DNA of 8,810 nucleotides from an uncultured Ruminococcus sp. (GTDB lineage: Bacteria > Bacillota > Clostridia > Oscillospirales > Acutalibacteraceae). The translations under genes and the position numbers were made by a program. Below, in pieces: positions 1 to 6,107 of the stretch. Each line of letters starts with the position of its first letter. The stretch's first letter is position 1. Below the pieces are notes generated by a model. The model did no database searches and had not been told where the DNA came from. It saw nothing but the letters and a program-made list of their open reading frames with translations. The stretch is taken from NCBI GenBank assembly GCA_902773155.1, contig CACYDK010000093.1, positions 1 through 8,810 on the forward strand. The letters run 5' to 3'.

Positions 1-762
1 GTCGGCTGTATTCTTACGATGGCCGGCACAGGCTCAGAAATGAACGCCGGCTCGGTCATCACTAACCACGAGCAGAAACTCCAGATCGGTCACGTTTTCG
101 GCGAGGAGGTTATGCCGAAGTTCTCTATCCTAAACCCGAAGTTCACAATGTCCTTACCCAAGCGTCAGATGGTATCGGGTATCTATGATATCTTCAACCA
201 CATCTGCGAGCAGTATTTCTCCGGCGAGGACGACAACACCTCTGATTACATCGCCGAGGCGCTTATGAAATCCGTCATCCACAGCTCGCTGATCGCTGTT
301 GAGAATCCCGAGGATTACGAGGCGCGCTCCAACATTATGTGGACGGCTACATGGGCGCTGAATACCCTGATTTCCTGCGGTAAGGAAACCGACTGGATGG
401 TTCATATGCTCGGTCAGGCGGTAGGCGCTATTACCGATGCGACTCACGGTATGACGTTGGCGGCGGTATCTCTCCCCTATTACAAAACAATCATGCCCTA
501 CGGACTGCCGAAGTTTGTCCGCTTTGCGAAAGAGGTATGGGGTGTTAATACCGAAGGCAAGAGCAATGAAGAGATAGCAAACGAAGGCTTAGCCGCTATG
601 GAAAGCTGGATGAAAAAAATCGGCGTCGCTATGAACCTCAGCGAATTGGGCGTAACCGAGGATATGATCGAAGCGATCGCCGACGCGACCATAATTCTCG
701 ACGGCGGCTATAAGGTATTCACACGCGACGACGTTGTTGCCGTATTGAAAAAGAGCCTTTAA
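1..762 (+). CDS. Iron-containing alcohol dehydrogenase, YqhD/BDH type (5' end missing)
   Basis: The frame is open from base 1, so the start lies outside the window. About 253 residues are visible of the roughly 390 usual for the family; the missing part is most of the N-terminal nucleotide-binding half. The visible part starts just before a TGSEMNAG motif (bases 28-51), the family's conserved 'TGSE.N' nucleotide/substrate loop. The metal site is intact: Asp and His in 'YDIFNH' (Asp codon 187-189, His 199-201), then His in 'VHMLG' and His in 'ATHGM' 14 residues later, the spacing known for FucO/YqhD. The family reduces aldehydes to alcohols with NAD(P)H and Fe2+ or Zn2+ in the cytoplasm; the MNAG and HMLG context favours the butanol dehydrogenase/YqhD branch over FucO. 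The exact substrate cannot be read. The stop at 760-762 abuts the ribosome binding site of the flavodoxin gene, so the two are probably one operon. Confidence 0.93.
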   Translation, partial: VGCILTMAGTGSEMNAGSVITNHEQKLQIGHVFGEEVMPKFSILNPKFTMSLPKRQMVSGIYDIFNHICEQYFSGEDDNTSDYIAEALMKSVIHSSLIAVENPEDYEARSNIMWTATWALNTLISCGKETDWMVHMLGQAVGAITDATHGMTLAAVSLPYYKTIMPYGLPKFVRFAKEVWGVNTEGKSNEEIANEGLAAMESWMKKIGVAMNLSELGVTEDMIEAIADATIILDGGYKVFTRDDVVAVLKKSL

Positions 763-774
763 GGAGAAAACAAA

Positions 775-1248
775 ATGAGTAAGAAATTAGTAGCATATTT
801 TTCCGCAAGCGGAACTACAGCGAGAGTCGCTAAGAATTTAGCGAACGCCGCCGGAGCGGATCTGTACGAAATAAAGCCCGCCGTAGCATACACTAAAGCG
901 GACTTAAACTGGATGGATAAGGGTAGCAGAAGCTCCGTTGAAATGCGCGACAGCTCCTCCCGTCCCGCGCTCGCCGATACCGACGCGAATATTGCCGAAT
1001 ATGATACCATATTTATAGGCTTCCCGATTTGGTGGTATATCGCTCCGACGATCATCAACACCTTCCTCGAAGCCTACGATTTCAGCGGCAAGAAGATCGT
1101 GCTGTTCGCAACCTCCGGCAGCTCGGGCTTTGGCAAGGCAGTAGCTTCACTGCAGCCCAGCGCGCCTAATGCGGAGATCATCGAGGGCGAGATTCTCAAC
1201 GGCGACCCTGATGAGAAAAAACTCAGGGCGTTTGCGGACAAGTACTAA
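775..1248 (+). CDS. Flavodoxin (short-chain, FMN-binding)
   Basis: A 157-residue flavodoxin-fold protein with no signal peptide, expected in the cytoplasm as an electron carrier or small flavin oxidoreductase. The N-terminus is strand 1 (KKLVAYFS) followed by the FMN phosphate loop SASGTT at residues 10-15. Residues 82-91 ([10 protein letters not shown]) form the loop with aromatic residues that stacks on the isoalloxazine ring, and residues 111-120 ([10 protein letters not shown]) form the second flavin loop. This pattern matches the Flavodoxin_4-like group common in anaerobic gut bacteria more than classical long-chain electron-transfer flavodoxins. AAGGAG at 761-766 overlaps the stop codon of the dehydrogenase upstream and lies 8 nt before ATG 775, which fixes the start and supports co-transcription. 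The last 26 bases overlap the 3' end of the gene on the opposite strand. The redox partner is unknown; the neighbouring dehydrogenase uses NAD(P)H, so the pairing does not prove a shared reaction. Confidence 0.93.
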   Translation: MSKKLVAYFSASGTTARVAKNLANAAGADLYEIKPAVAYTKADLNWMDKGSRSSVEMRDSSSRPALADTDANIAEYDTIFIGFPIWWYIAPTIINTFLEAYDFSGKKIVLFATSGSSGFGKAVASLQPSAPNAEIIEGEILNGDPDEKKLRAFADKY

Positions 1249-2209
1249 CCTTTACGCTGACCGTACCGACCTTAGTCTTTTTTGAGGACCCATTCTTTTG
1301 CTCGTACACGGTCACCTTGGTCTCGCCGACCTTTTCCGCGGTGAGAAGCTCGTTTGTGTTGGGGCTTATCTTGCCCTTCTTCACCGTCTTAGCTGAAAGC
1401 ACGCTCCCGTCAGAGATTTTGGTCGTATAAACAGCCCCGGCATGGTAGTTATTGAGTATAAGAGCGGTATAGAATTGGTTTTTGTCGCATTTCTTGCTGT
1501 CGGAATAGTTAAGGTTGATCGTTTTGTACTTCTTTTTAATGGTTGTCTTTACGTCCTTGACTGTGACCTTGTACTCGCCGAGCTTGACATTATAACCCTT
1601 TAGCAGGTAAGATACGGTAGCCGTGCCCTTTTTGACGCCCTTTATGTAATCTTTCAGTGAGCTTTCGCCGTTAAAGATGTCGTTAGTGATATAAGGGCTG
1701 TCGGCTCCAAACTCAAAGACGCTCTCATCTGATACTATCTCCTCGCAATTAGGGTAGTAGCCTTTAAGCTTCTGCGCAGGCTTGACCGTACCGGGATTAA
1801 GTGTTACGTTCTTAAAGCTTTGTTTGATCATTTTACCGCTTACCTTTACCCTTGCTTTGGCGATAACAACGCTTTTGCCCTTTTGGTTTTTGTAATAAAC
1901 CTTTACAATAGGAGCGTTCTTGCGGGGAGTCTTTTTGAGTCCCGTAACCTGAAGCTCAAAAGATGAGCCGTTTTCGGCGTCGTCAAAACTGAGCTTGGCG
2001 TCAAGATATTTATTCTTATTGTTGGTAATCTTCACCTTAAAATTGTGCTGCTTAGCGTAAGTATAATAAAAATCCACGGACTCGTAGCGGTGTATTTTCG
2101 CTGTTTTAGTCTCGATCTCAGCGGCTGACGCCGCGGTCGGAACGACAACCGCCGATGCACATATGACCGTCGCCGAGATGAATCCCAATACCCTAGCTAA
2201 TACTTTCAT
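1223..2209 (-). CDS. Secreted protein with about three Ig-like (Big-type) domains
   Basis: A 328-residue protein with a clear signal peptide: MKVLARV, a hydrophobic core to about residue 24, then a likely cleavage after AASA at about 29. The rest is Lys/Thr/Val-rich beta-sheet sequence of the bacterial Ig-like type, which I divide into three units at about 30-125, 126-220 and 221-322. Each ends in a typical strand such as 'KARVKVSG', 'GEYKVTVKD' and 'GTVSVKV'; '[11 protein letters not shown]' and '[11 protein letters not shown]' are characteristic Big_2-like strand F/G motifs. There is no enzyme motif, LPxTG sorting signal, SLH repeat or C-terminal membrane segment, so the protein is secreted or held to the wall non-covalently. 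AAAGGAG at about 2219-2225 lies 9 nt before ATG 2209. The last eight residues (STCPQTP and its preceding Val) are unlike a domain end and are read from the 3' end of the flavodoxin gene, suggesting that an original stop was lost. The domain limits are estimates; the function is unknown. Confidence 0.85.
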   Translation of the reverse strand: MKVLARVLGFISATVICASAVVVPTAASAAEIETKTAKIHRYESVDFYYTYAKQHNFKVKITNNKNKYLDAKLSFDDAENGSSFELQVTGLKKTPRKNAPIVKVYYKNQKGKSVVIAKARVKVSGKMIKQSFKNVTLNPGTVKPAQKLKGYYPNCEEIVSDESVFEFGADSPYITNDIFNGESSLKDYIKGVKKGTATVSYLLKGYNVKLGEYKVTVKDVKTTIKKKYKTINLNYSDSKKCDKNQFYTALILNNYHAGAVYTTKISDGSVLSAKTVKKGKISPNTNELLTAEKVGETKVTVYEQKNGSSKKTKVGTVSVKVSTCPQTP

Positions 2210-2241
2210 TTTCTTCTTCTCCTTTAATACGGATTCGCTAT

Positions 2242-2271
2242 ATTTTTCAGCTTACACTATAGTAGTGTCAA
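2242..2271 (-). promoter_or_regulatory. Candidate promoter of the secreted Ig-like gene
   Basis: On the minus strand a perfect TTGACA (complement of 2266-2271) is followed after 18 nt by AAAAAT (complement of 2242-2247). An alternative -10, TATAGT (complement of 2256-2261), has a poor -35 (TTTTTA) 17 nt upstream. I cannot choose between them, but both place the inverted repeat at 2254-2268 inside the promoter core. The leader would be about 25-40 nt. Confidence 0.4.
2254..2268. repeat. 15-bp inverted repeat ACACTA-TAG-TAGTGT, operator candidate
   Basis: Perfect 6-bp arms separated by 3 nt. It overlaps the TTGACA hexamer of the divergent minus-strand promoter. There is no adjacent U-run in either direction, so it does not look like a terminator. 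Its position is that of an operator for the Ig-like gene; the regulator is not in this window as far as I can see. Confidence 0.45.
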
Positions 2272-2366
2272 AAACAAGTAAAAAAGTTTCATTATTCTTA
2301 TATTTTTTTCATACCTCAACAGATGCGTGACCGCCGGTGTTTTTTATCGGTTGAATTGTAGCGCAG

Positions 2367-2395
2367 TTTACAATCTTTTCTCGGCTTAATATGTA
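2367..2395 (+). promoter_or_regulatory. Weak candidate promoter for leuCD
   Basis: TTTACA at 2367-2372 (5 of 6 to the -35 consensus), 17-nt spacer, then TATGTA at 2390-2395 (only 3 of 6 to the -10 consensus). It is the best-placed pair I found ahead of leuC. The poor -10 would suit a promoter that depends on an activator. No T-box, leader peptide with Leu codons, or attenuator could be recognised in the roughly 40-nt leader this start would give. Confidence 0.3.
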
Positions 2396-2403
2396 TTATT
2401 AAG
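2385..2403. repeat. 19-bp inverted repeat CTTAATA-N5-TATTAAG at the leuCD promoter
   Basis: Perfect 7-bp arms (2385-2391 and 2397-2403) around the spacer TGTAT. It covers the candidate -10 of leuCD and ends 17 nt before the GGGAG ribosome binding site (2421-2425). The arms are AT-rich, so as RNA it would be a weak hairpin; as DNA it has the size and symmetry of a dimeric repressor or activator site. It is a candidate operator for leucine-pathway control, inferred from position only. Confidence 0.45.
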
Positions 2404-2435
2404 TTGCATATTTTAATCAAGGGAGTTGTATTATT

Positions 2436-3704
2436 ATGGGAATGACTATGTCTCAGAAGATCCTTGCGGCTCACGCGGGACTCTCGGAGGTCAAGGCCGG
2501 CCAGCTCATCGAGGCTAAGCTCGATATGGTTTTGGGCAACGACGTCACCACTCCGGTGGCCATCAACGTTTTTGAGGAAAACGGCGCGACCTCGGTTTTT
2601 GACAACACCAAAATCGCTATGATTATGGATCATTTCACACCCAACAAGGACATAAAATCCGCCACTCACGTAAAGCAGGTACGTCAGTTCGCTGACAAGT
2701 ACGATATCACGAACTACCGCGACGTCGGCGAGATGGGGATCGAGCACGCGCTTCTCCCCGAAATGGGCTTGGTAGGCCCAGGTTGCCTTTGTATCGGAGC
2801 GGACTCGCACACCTGCACCTACGGCGCGCTCGGAGCTTTTTCGACCGGAGTCGGCTCCACGGATATGTGCGCCGGAATGATGAGCGGCAAGGCCTGGTTC
2901 AAGGTTCCGTCCGCCATCAAATTCAACCTCACAGGCAAGCCTCAGGGCTATGTTTCGGGCAAGGACGTCATTCTGCACATCATCGGCAAGATCGGCGTTG
3001 ACGGCGCTCTGTACAAATCTATGGAGTTTACCGGGGAGGGCGTTAAGTACCTGAATATCGACGACAGGCTCTGTATTGCGAATATGGCGATCGAGGCCGG
3101 AGCTAAAAACGGCATCTTCCCCGTTGACGAGATCACCCGCGAGTACTGCGACGGCAGGTATCAGGGAACGGCTGTTGAATACACAGCCGACGACGACGCT
3201 GTATACGACGAGGAGTACACCATTGATCTGAGCGAGATCCGTCCCACCGTCGCCTTCCCCCATCTTCCTGAGAACACCCGAACCGTCGACGAAATCGGCG
3301 ATGACGAGGTAAAGATCGACCAGGTAGTTATCGGCTCGTGCACAAACGGCAGGATATCAGACCTTAGAGCCGCCGCAGAGGTAATGAACGGTAAAAAGCT
3401 CGCCAAGGGCGTGCGCTGTATCGTGATTCCCGGAACTCAGAAGATCTGGCTGCAGGCTATGCACGAGGGTCTGTTTGACATATTCGTGAACGCCGGAGCG
3501 GTCGTTTCCACCCCGACCTGCGGCCCGTGTCTCGGCGGACATATGGGAATCTTAGCCGCCGGCGAGAGAGCCGTTAGCACAACAAACCGCAACTTCGTAG
3601 GACGTATGGGTCACGTAGACAGCGAGGTTTACCTCGCAAGCCCCGCGGTAGCCGCCGCGAGCGCCGTGACAGGCTACATCACAGACCCCGCAAAGGTAAA
3701 GTAA
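2436..3704 (+). CDS. leuC: 3-isopropylmalate dehydratase large subunit
   Basis: A 422-residue aconitase-superfamily protein of the short archaeal/clostridial LeuC type; the E. coli type is about 466. With LeuD it isomerises 2-isopropylmalate to 3-isopropylmalate in leucine synthesis, using a [4Fe-4S] cluster. The three cluster cysteines are present: C302 in GSCTNGR, and C362 and C365 in [10 protein letters not shown]. Other family signatures are MDHFTPN at 64-70, [13 protein letters not shown] at 121-133 and the C-terminal [10 protein letters not shown] at 384-393. GGGAG at 2421-2425 lies 10 nt before ATG 2436; ATG codons at 2442 and 2448 are possible but further from it. leuD follows after 11 nt. 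leuA and leuB are not in the window, so the rest of the pathway is encoded elsewhere. Homoaconitase and methylmalate dehydratase are close relatives that sequence reading alone cannot strictly exclude, but leucine synthesis is the likeliest role. Confidence 0.95.
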   Translation: MGMTMSQKILAAHAGLSEVKAGQLIEAKLDMVLGNDVTTPVAINVFEENGATSVFDNTKIAMIMDHFTPNKDIKSATHVKQVRQFADKYDITNYRDVGEMGIEHALLPEMGLVGPGCLCIGADSHTCTYGALGAFSTGVGSTDMCAGMMSGKAWFKVPSAIKFNLTGKPQGYVSGKDVILHIIGKIGVDGALYKSMEFTGEGVKYLNIDDRLCIANMAIEAGAKNGIFPVDEITREYCDGRYQGTAVEYTADDDAVYDEEYTIDLSEIRPTVAFPHLPENTRTVDEIGDDEVKIDQVVIGSCTNGRISDLRAAAEVMNGKKLAKGVRCIVIPGTQKIWLQAMHEGLFDIFVNAGAVVSTPTCGPCLGGHMGILAAGERAVSTTNRNFVGRMGHVDSEVYLASPAVAAASAVTGYITDPAKVK

Positions 3705-3715
3705 GGAGGAGTACA

Positions 3716-4198
3716 ATGGACGTCAAGGGCAGAGTACATAAATTTGGAGACAACGTCGACACCGACGTAATCATTCCCGCTCGTTATTTAAACACAGCCT
3801 CTCACAAGGAGCTTGCCGCTCACTGCATGGAGGATATAGACAAGGAGTTTGTAAACAAGGTTCAGGGCGGCGATATCATGGTCGCCACAAAGAACTTTGG
3901 CTGCGGTTCGTCGCGAGAGCACGCTCCTATCGCGATCAAGGCTTCCGGAATAAGCTGCGTTATCGCCTCGAGCTTTGCTAGGATATTCTACAGAAACTCC
4001 ATCAACATCGGACTTCCGATCCTCGAGTGTCCGGCCGCCGCTGAGGCGATCCGCGACGGCGACGAGGTAAGCGTTGATTTCAACACAGGAGTTATCACCG
4101 ACGAGACGACCGGCGAGACCTTTCAGGGCGAGCCCTTCCCCGAGTTCATCCAGAACATTATCGCCAAGGGCGGACTGATCAACTCGATCAAGAACTGA
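3716..4198 (+). CDS. leuD: 3-isopropylmalate dehydratase small subunit
   Basis: A 160-residue swivelling-domain subunit that pairs with LeuC to form the isomerase active site. The N-terminal [21 protein letters not shown] motif region (residues 5-25), [12 protein letters not shown] (60-71) and [16 protein letters not shown] (86-101) are all characteristic. In this family the loop between the first two motifs helps choose the substrate; here the 'PARYL' sequence with a following Asn is of the kind seen in clostridial and archaeal IPM isomerases. AAGGAGG at 3703-3709 begins in the leuC stop codon and lies 6 nt before ATG 3716, indicating co-transcription and close translation of the two subunits. 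A hairpin terminator follows 19 nt after the stop. Length is normal and no key residue is missing. Confidence 0.95.
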   Translation: MDVKGRVHKFGDNVDTDVIIPARYLNTASHKELAAHCMEDIDKEFVNKVQGGDIMVATKNFGCGSSREHAPIAIKASGISCVIASSFARIFYRNSINIGLPILECPAAAEAIRDGDEVSVDFNTGVITDETTGETFQGEPFPEFIQNIIAKGGLINSIKN

Positions 4199-4217
4199 GA
4201 AAAGTATAAAATAAACT

Positions 4218-4259
4218 GTGGCCGAGGCGCCGGATAACCGGTTTCTCGACCACGTTTTT
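4218..4259 (+). terminator. Intrinsic terminator after leuCD, possibly bidirectional
   Basis: GTGGCCGAG (4218-4226) pairs with CTCGACCAC (4245-4253), with one C-A mismatch. An inner CCGG-ATAA-CCGG helix (4230-4241) caps it, and TTTTT follows at 4255-4259. Read on the minus strand the same hairpin is followed by a T-rich stretch (complement of about 4200-4216), so it may also end the transcript of the 574-aa gene, for which no closer terminator is visible. Confidence 0.85.
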
Positions 4260-4306
4260 GTTTGTATTAAACTATTAAAACACCGGGCTGCTGCCAAAAT
4301 GTTTTT

Positions 4307-6031
4307 TCATTCTTTTAGGCTGAATACTTTAACCTTAAGCTTGAGCTCTACGCTGCCGTTCAGCCTTACCTTGAGCGTTGTTTTTCCGCAGCGCAGTCCC
4401 CTGACGGCTATGTAATCAACCTCTTTTTCCCGCGTGATTTTCGCGGTTTTGGTATTCTTGAAGCTCATTTTCATCGAGGTGACTAGTCCGTCTACGCGAA
4501 CCTTAAGGCTCTTGCCCTTTCTGACATTCACTGTCTTTACGACCTTATTGTAGCGCATAAGCCTCGGATCGCGGGTCACGGTTACGCTCAGGCTGTGCTT
4601 CTTTCCGCTATTGGAAAGCGCCGTGACTGTCGCCGTACCCTTTCTGAGTCCGATAAGCTCGCCCTTCTTGCCGATACGGAGCACGCTTTTGTCGGAGCTC
4701 TTAGGTTTATTTCCGGCGAGCGAGTATACAAGAGCTCCCGCGTCGATATCGCCCGGAGTCGTCTTGACCTTGTTTAGCTTAAAGGAATCTCCGAGGTATT
4801 TTGAAATCAGCTTGAGCTCCTTAGAGCCTATAACACCATTTTCGTAGGCCTTTTCAATGCTGTAGAGCCGCCCGCCCTCATAATCGTATATCTCGCAGAA
4901 GGGAGGTCCCGACTTGTAGAGATATTTTCCGATCGACATATAGGCGTAGTACTCGGAATACATAAAGCCGTGCAGGCGGTAGTGCACAAGATAAAGCCCC
5001 CGGGTGAGCTCGTCACAGCGGTCGAGCCTTATTAATTCGTAGCTCTTATTTTCCTTTTTAGAAATATATTCCTTGAGCGTATAGATCACGTTGCTTGTGG
5101 GAGCCTCTGTGGGCGCCTCTACAGTCTCGGCCTGGGGAGCTGTGGACGGTACTGGAATGTTGGCTTCGGGTTCGGTATTATCGGTTGCCGTCTCGAGCTT
5201 CTCAACACGGAAGGACAGCATTCCGTCGTAGCCTTTGATCAGGGAATAAATATAGTCCATATCCGTATAGTATTTATCGTAGTACTCGGAGATCGTGTAG
5301 GCATTGTTGTCCCTAACTATGAACAGTCCGAGGTCGGACGTGTCGTTTTGTCCGGTATGGCCGCAGCTCTCGTAAAACCTGTATTCTCCGACAATAAACT
5401 CATTCTCCCAATCCACGAAAGCCTTGGTACCACCGGGCTCGTAGAAGAGCTCGGCATAGAGGCCGATCTTGCCGAGAGAATCGAGCTTGGTTATGGAGGG
5501 AAAACGCTCCTGCACGGCTCTCAAGGCCGCGTCGTCGCCGGGATCAACGGGATTGATAATCTGGTTCGTGTTAGGCTCTGTGGGATATGTGCTCTCTGAG
5601 GTAGGCGGTTCCGACTCGCGGAGCTCCGTGGCGATCACGGTAGGCGCCTGATTTTCAGCGGGGTCGGTCGCGGTTTCGGTGAAATTCGTGTTCTGGGTCG
5701 GAGCCATTGTGAGCACGATCAGCGCCTCGTGGGCGTTGTAGAGCTTATCATAGGCCGCGTCAAAATCGGCCTCGGTGCTCTTCTCGTTTTTCAGCACTTC
5801 GTTAGCCTCGTCGTAGGCGCTTTTGTAGGCCTTGTAGGAATTCAAATCCCAGTGGCTGACTATGTACTCATCGTCCCCGCGCTCAAAATCAACGGAATAA
5901 CCCGCGACCAGAATTTGCAGGCTCTCGTATCCGCCTATTCCGTATTCGCCCGGGCTTTCGGCGGACGCGATAACCGGAAACGCCGAGAACAGCATCAGCA
6001 GAGAAAGCAACAGCGATAAGGTTTTCTTCAT
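4307..6031 (-). CDS. Secreted multidomain protein with FIVAR-like, linker and basic Ig-like regions
   Basis: A 574-residue protein from ATG 6031. AAGGAG at about 6040-6045 lies 8 nt upstream of it; the in-frame GTG at 6040 overlaps this site and is not a likely start. The signal peptide is MKKTLSLLL to about IASA (residue 24). Residues 62-108 form an Ala/Tyr/Leu helical repeat with 'STEADFDAAYDKLYNAHEAL', a FIVAR-like pattern. Residues 109-166 are a Thr/Pro/Glu linker; 190-280 is a globular aromatic-rich module; 281-313 is a second linker (APTEAPT); 314-412 is another aromatic-rich module ending 'LYSIEKAYENGVI'; 425-570 are two Ig-like units ending 'CGKTTLKVRLNG' and 'KLKVKVF', very rich in Lys and Arg. 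No LPxTG, SLH, dockerin or membrane anchor is seen, and no catalytic motif. It is the last gene of the sigma-factor cluster and paralogous to the 406-aa protein upstream, 76 nt away. Its function is unknown; adhesion or wall binding is an inference. Confidence 0.85.
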   Translation of the reverse strand: MKKTLSLLLSLLMLFSAFPVIASAESPGEYGIGGYESLQILVAGYSVDFERGDDEYIVSHWDLNSYKAYKSAYDEANEVLKNEKSTEADFDAAYDKLYNAHEALIVLTMAPTQNTNFTETATDPAENQAPTVIATELRESEPPTSESTYPTEPNTNQIINPVDPGDDAALRAVQERFPSITKLDSLGKIGLYAELFYEPGGTKAFVDWENEFIVGEYRFYESCGHTGQNDTSDLGLFIVRDNNAYTISEYYDKYYTDMDYIYSLIKGYDGMLSFRVEKLETATDNTEPEANIPVPSTAPQAETVEAPTEAPTSNVIYTLKEYISKKENKSYELIRLDRCDELTRGLYLVHYRLHGFMYSEYYAYMSIGKYLYKSGPPFCEIYDYEGGRLYSIEKAYENGVIGSKELKLISKYLGDSFKLNKVKTTPGDIDAGALVYSLAGNKPKSSDKSVLRIGKKGELIGLRKGTATVTALSNSGKKHSLSVTVTRDPRLMRYNKVVKTVNVRKGKSLKVRVDGLVTSMKMSFKNTKTAKITREKEVDYIAVRGLRCGKTTLKVRLNGSVELKLKVKVFSLKE

Positions 6032-6107
6032 AATAATCACTCCTTCATGTTAATTTCAAAACCTCTTACTTATGTAACCCAGCGGAGCGATCATTTGTGA
6101 CAAAGAA

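Noticed and set aside
1244..1283. ACTAA/TTAGT pairing followed by CTTTTTT as a terminator for the flavodoxin operon
   Set aside because: Only 5 weak base pairs across a 23-nt loop, inside the coding region of the opposite gene; too weak to call.
2316..2360. GACCG...CGGTT pairing with an internal T6 upstream of leuC as an attenuator
   Set aside because: Only about 5 pairs, the U-run is in the loop, and it lies upstream of the likely transcription start.
2316..3263. 315-codon open frame on the minus strand across leuC
   Set aside because: It lies antisense to a full, well-conserved leuC, has no recognisable domain and no good ribosome binding site; it is a by-product of codon use.
4270..4306. 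GGC-TGCT-GCC hairpin just after the 574-aa gene
   Set aside because: A 3-bp stem is not a terminator; the stronger hairpin at 4218-4253 is the better candidate for both strands.
6032..6040. GTG start at 6040 for the 574-aa protein
   Set aside because: The codon overlaps the AAGGAG site; ATG 6031 has 8-nt spacing and begins a standard MKKT signal peptide.
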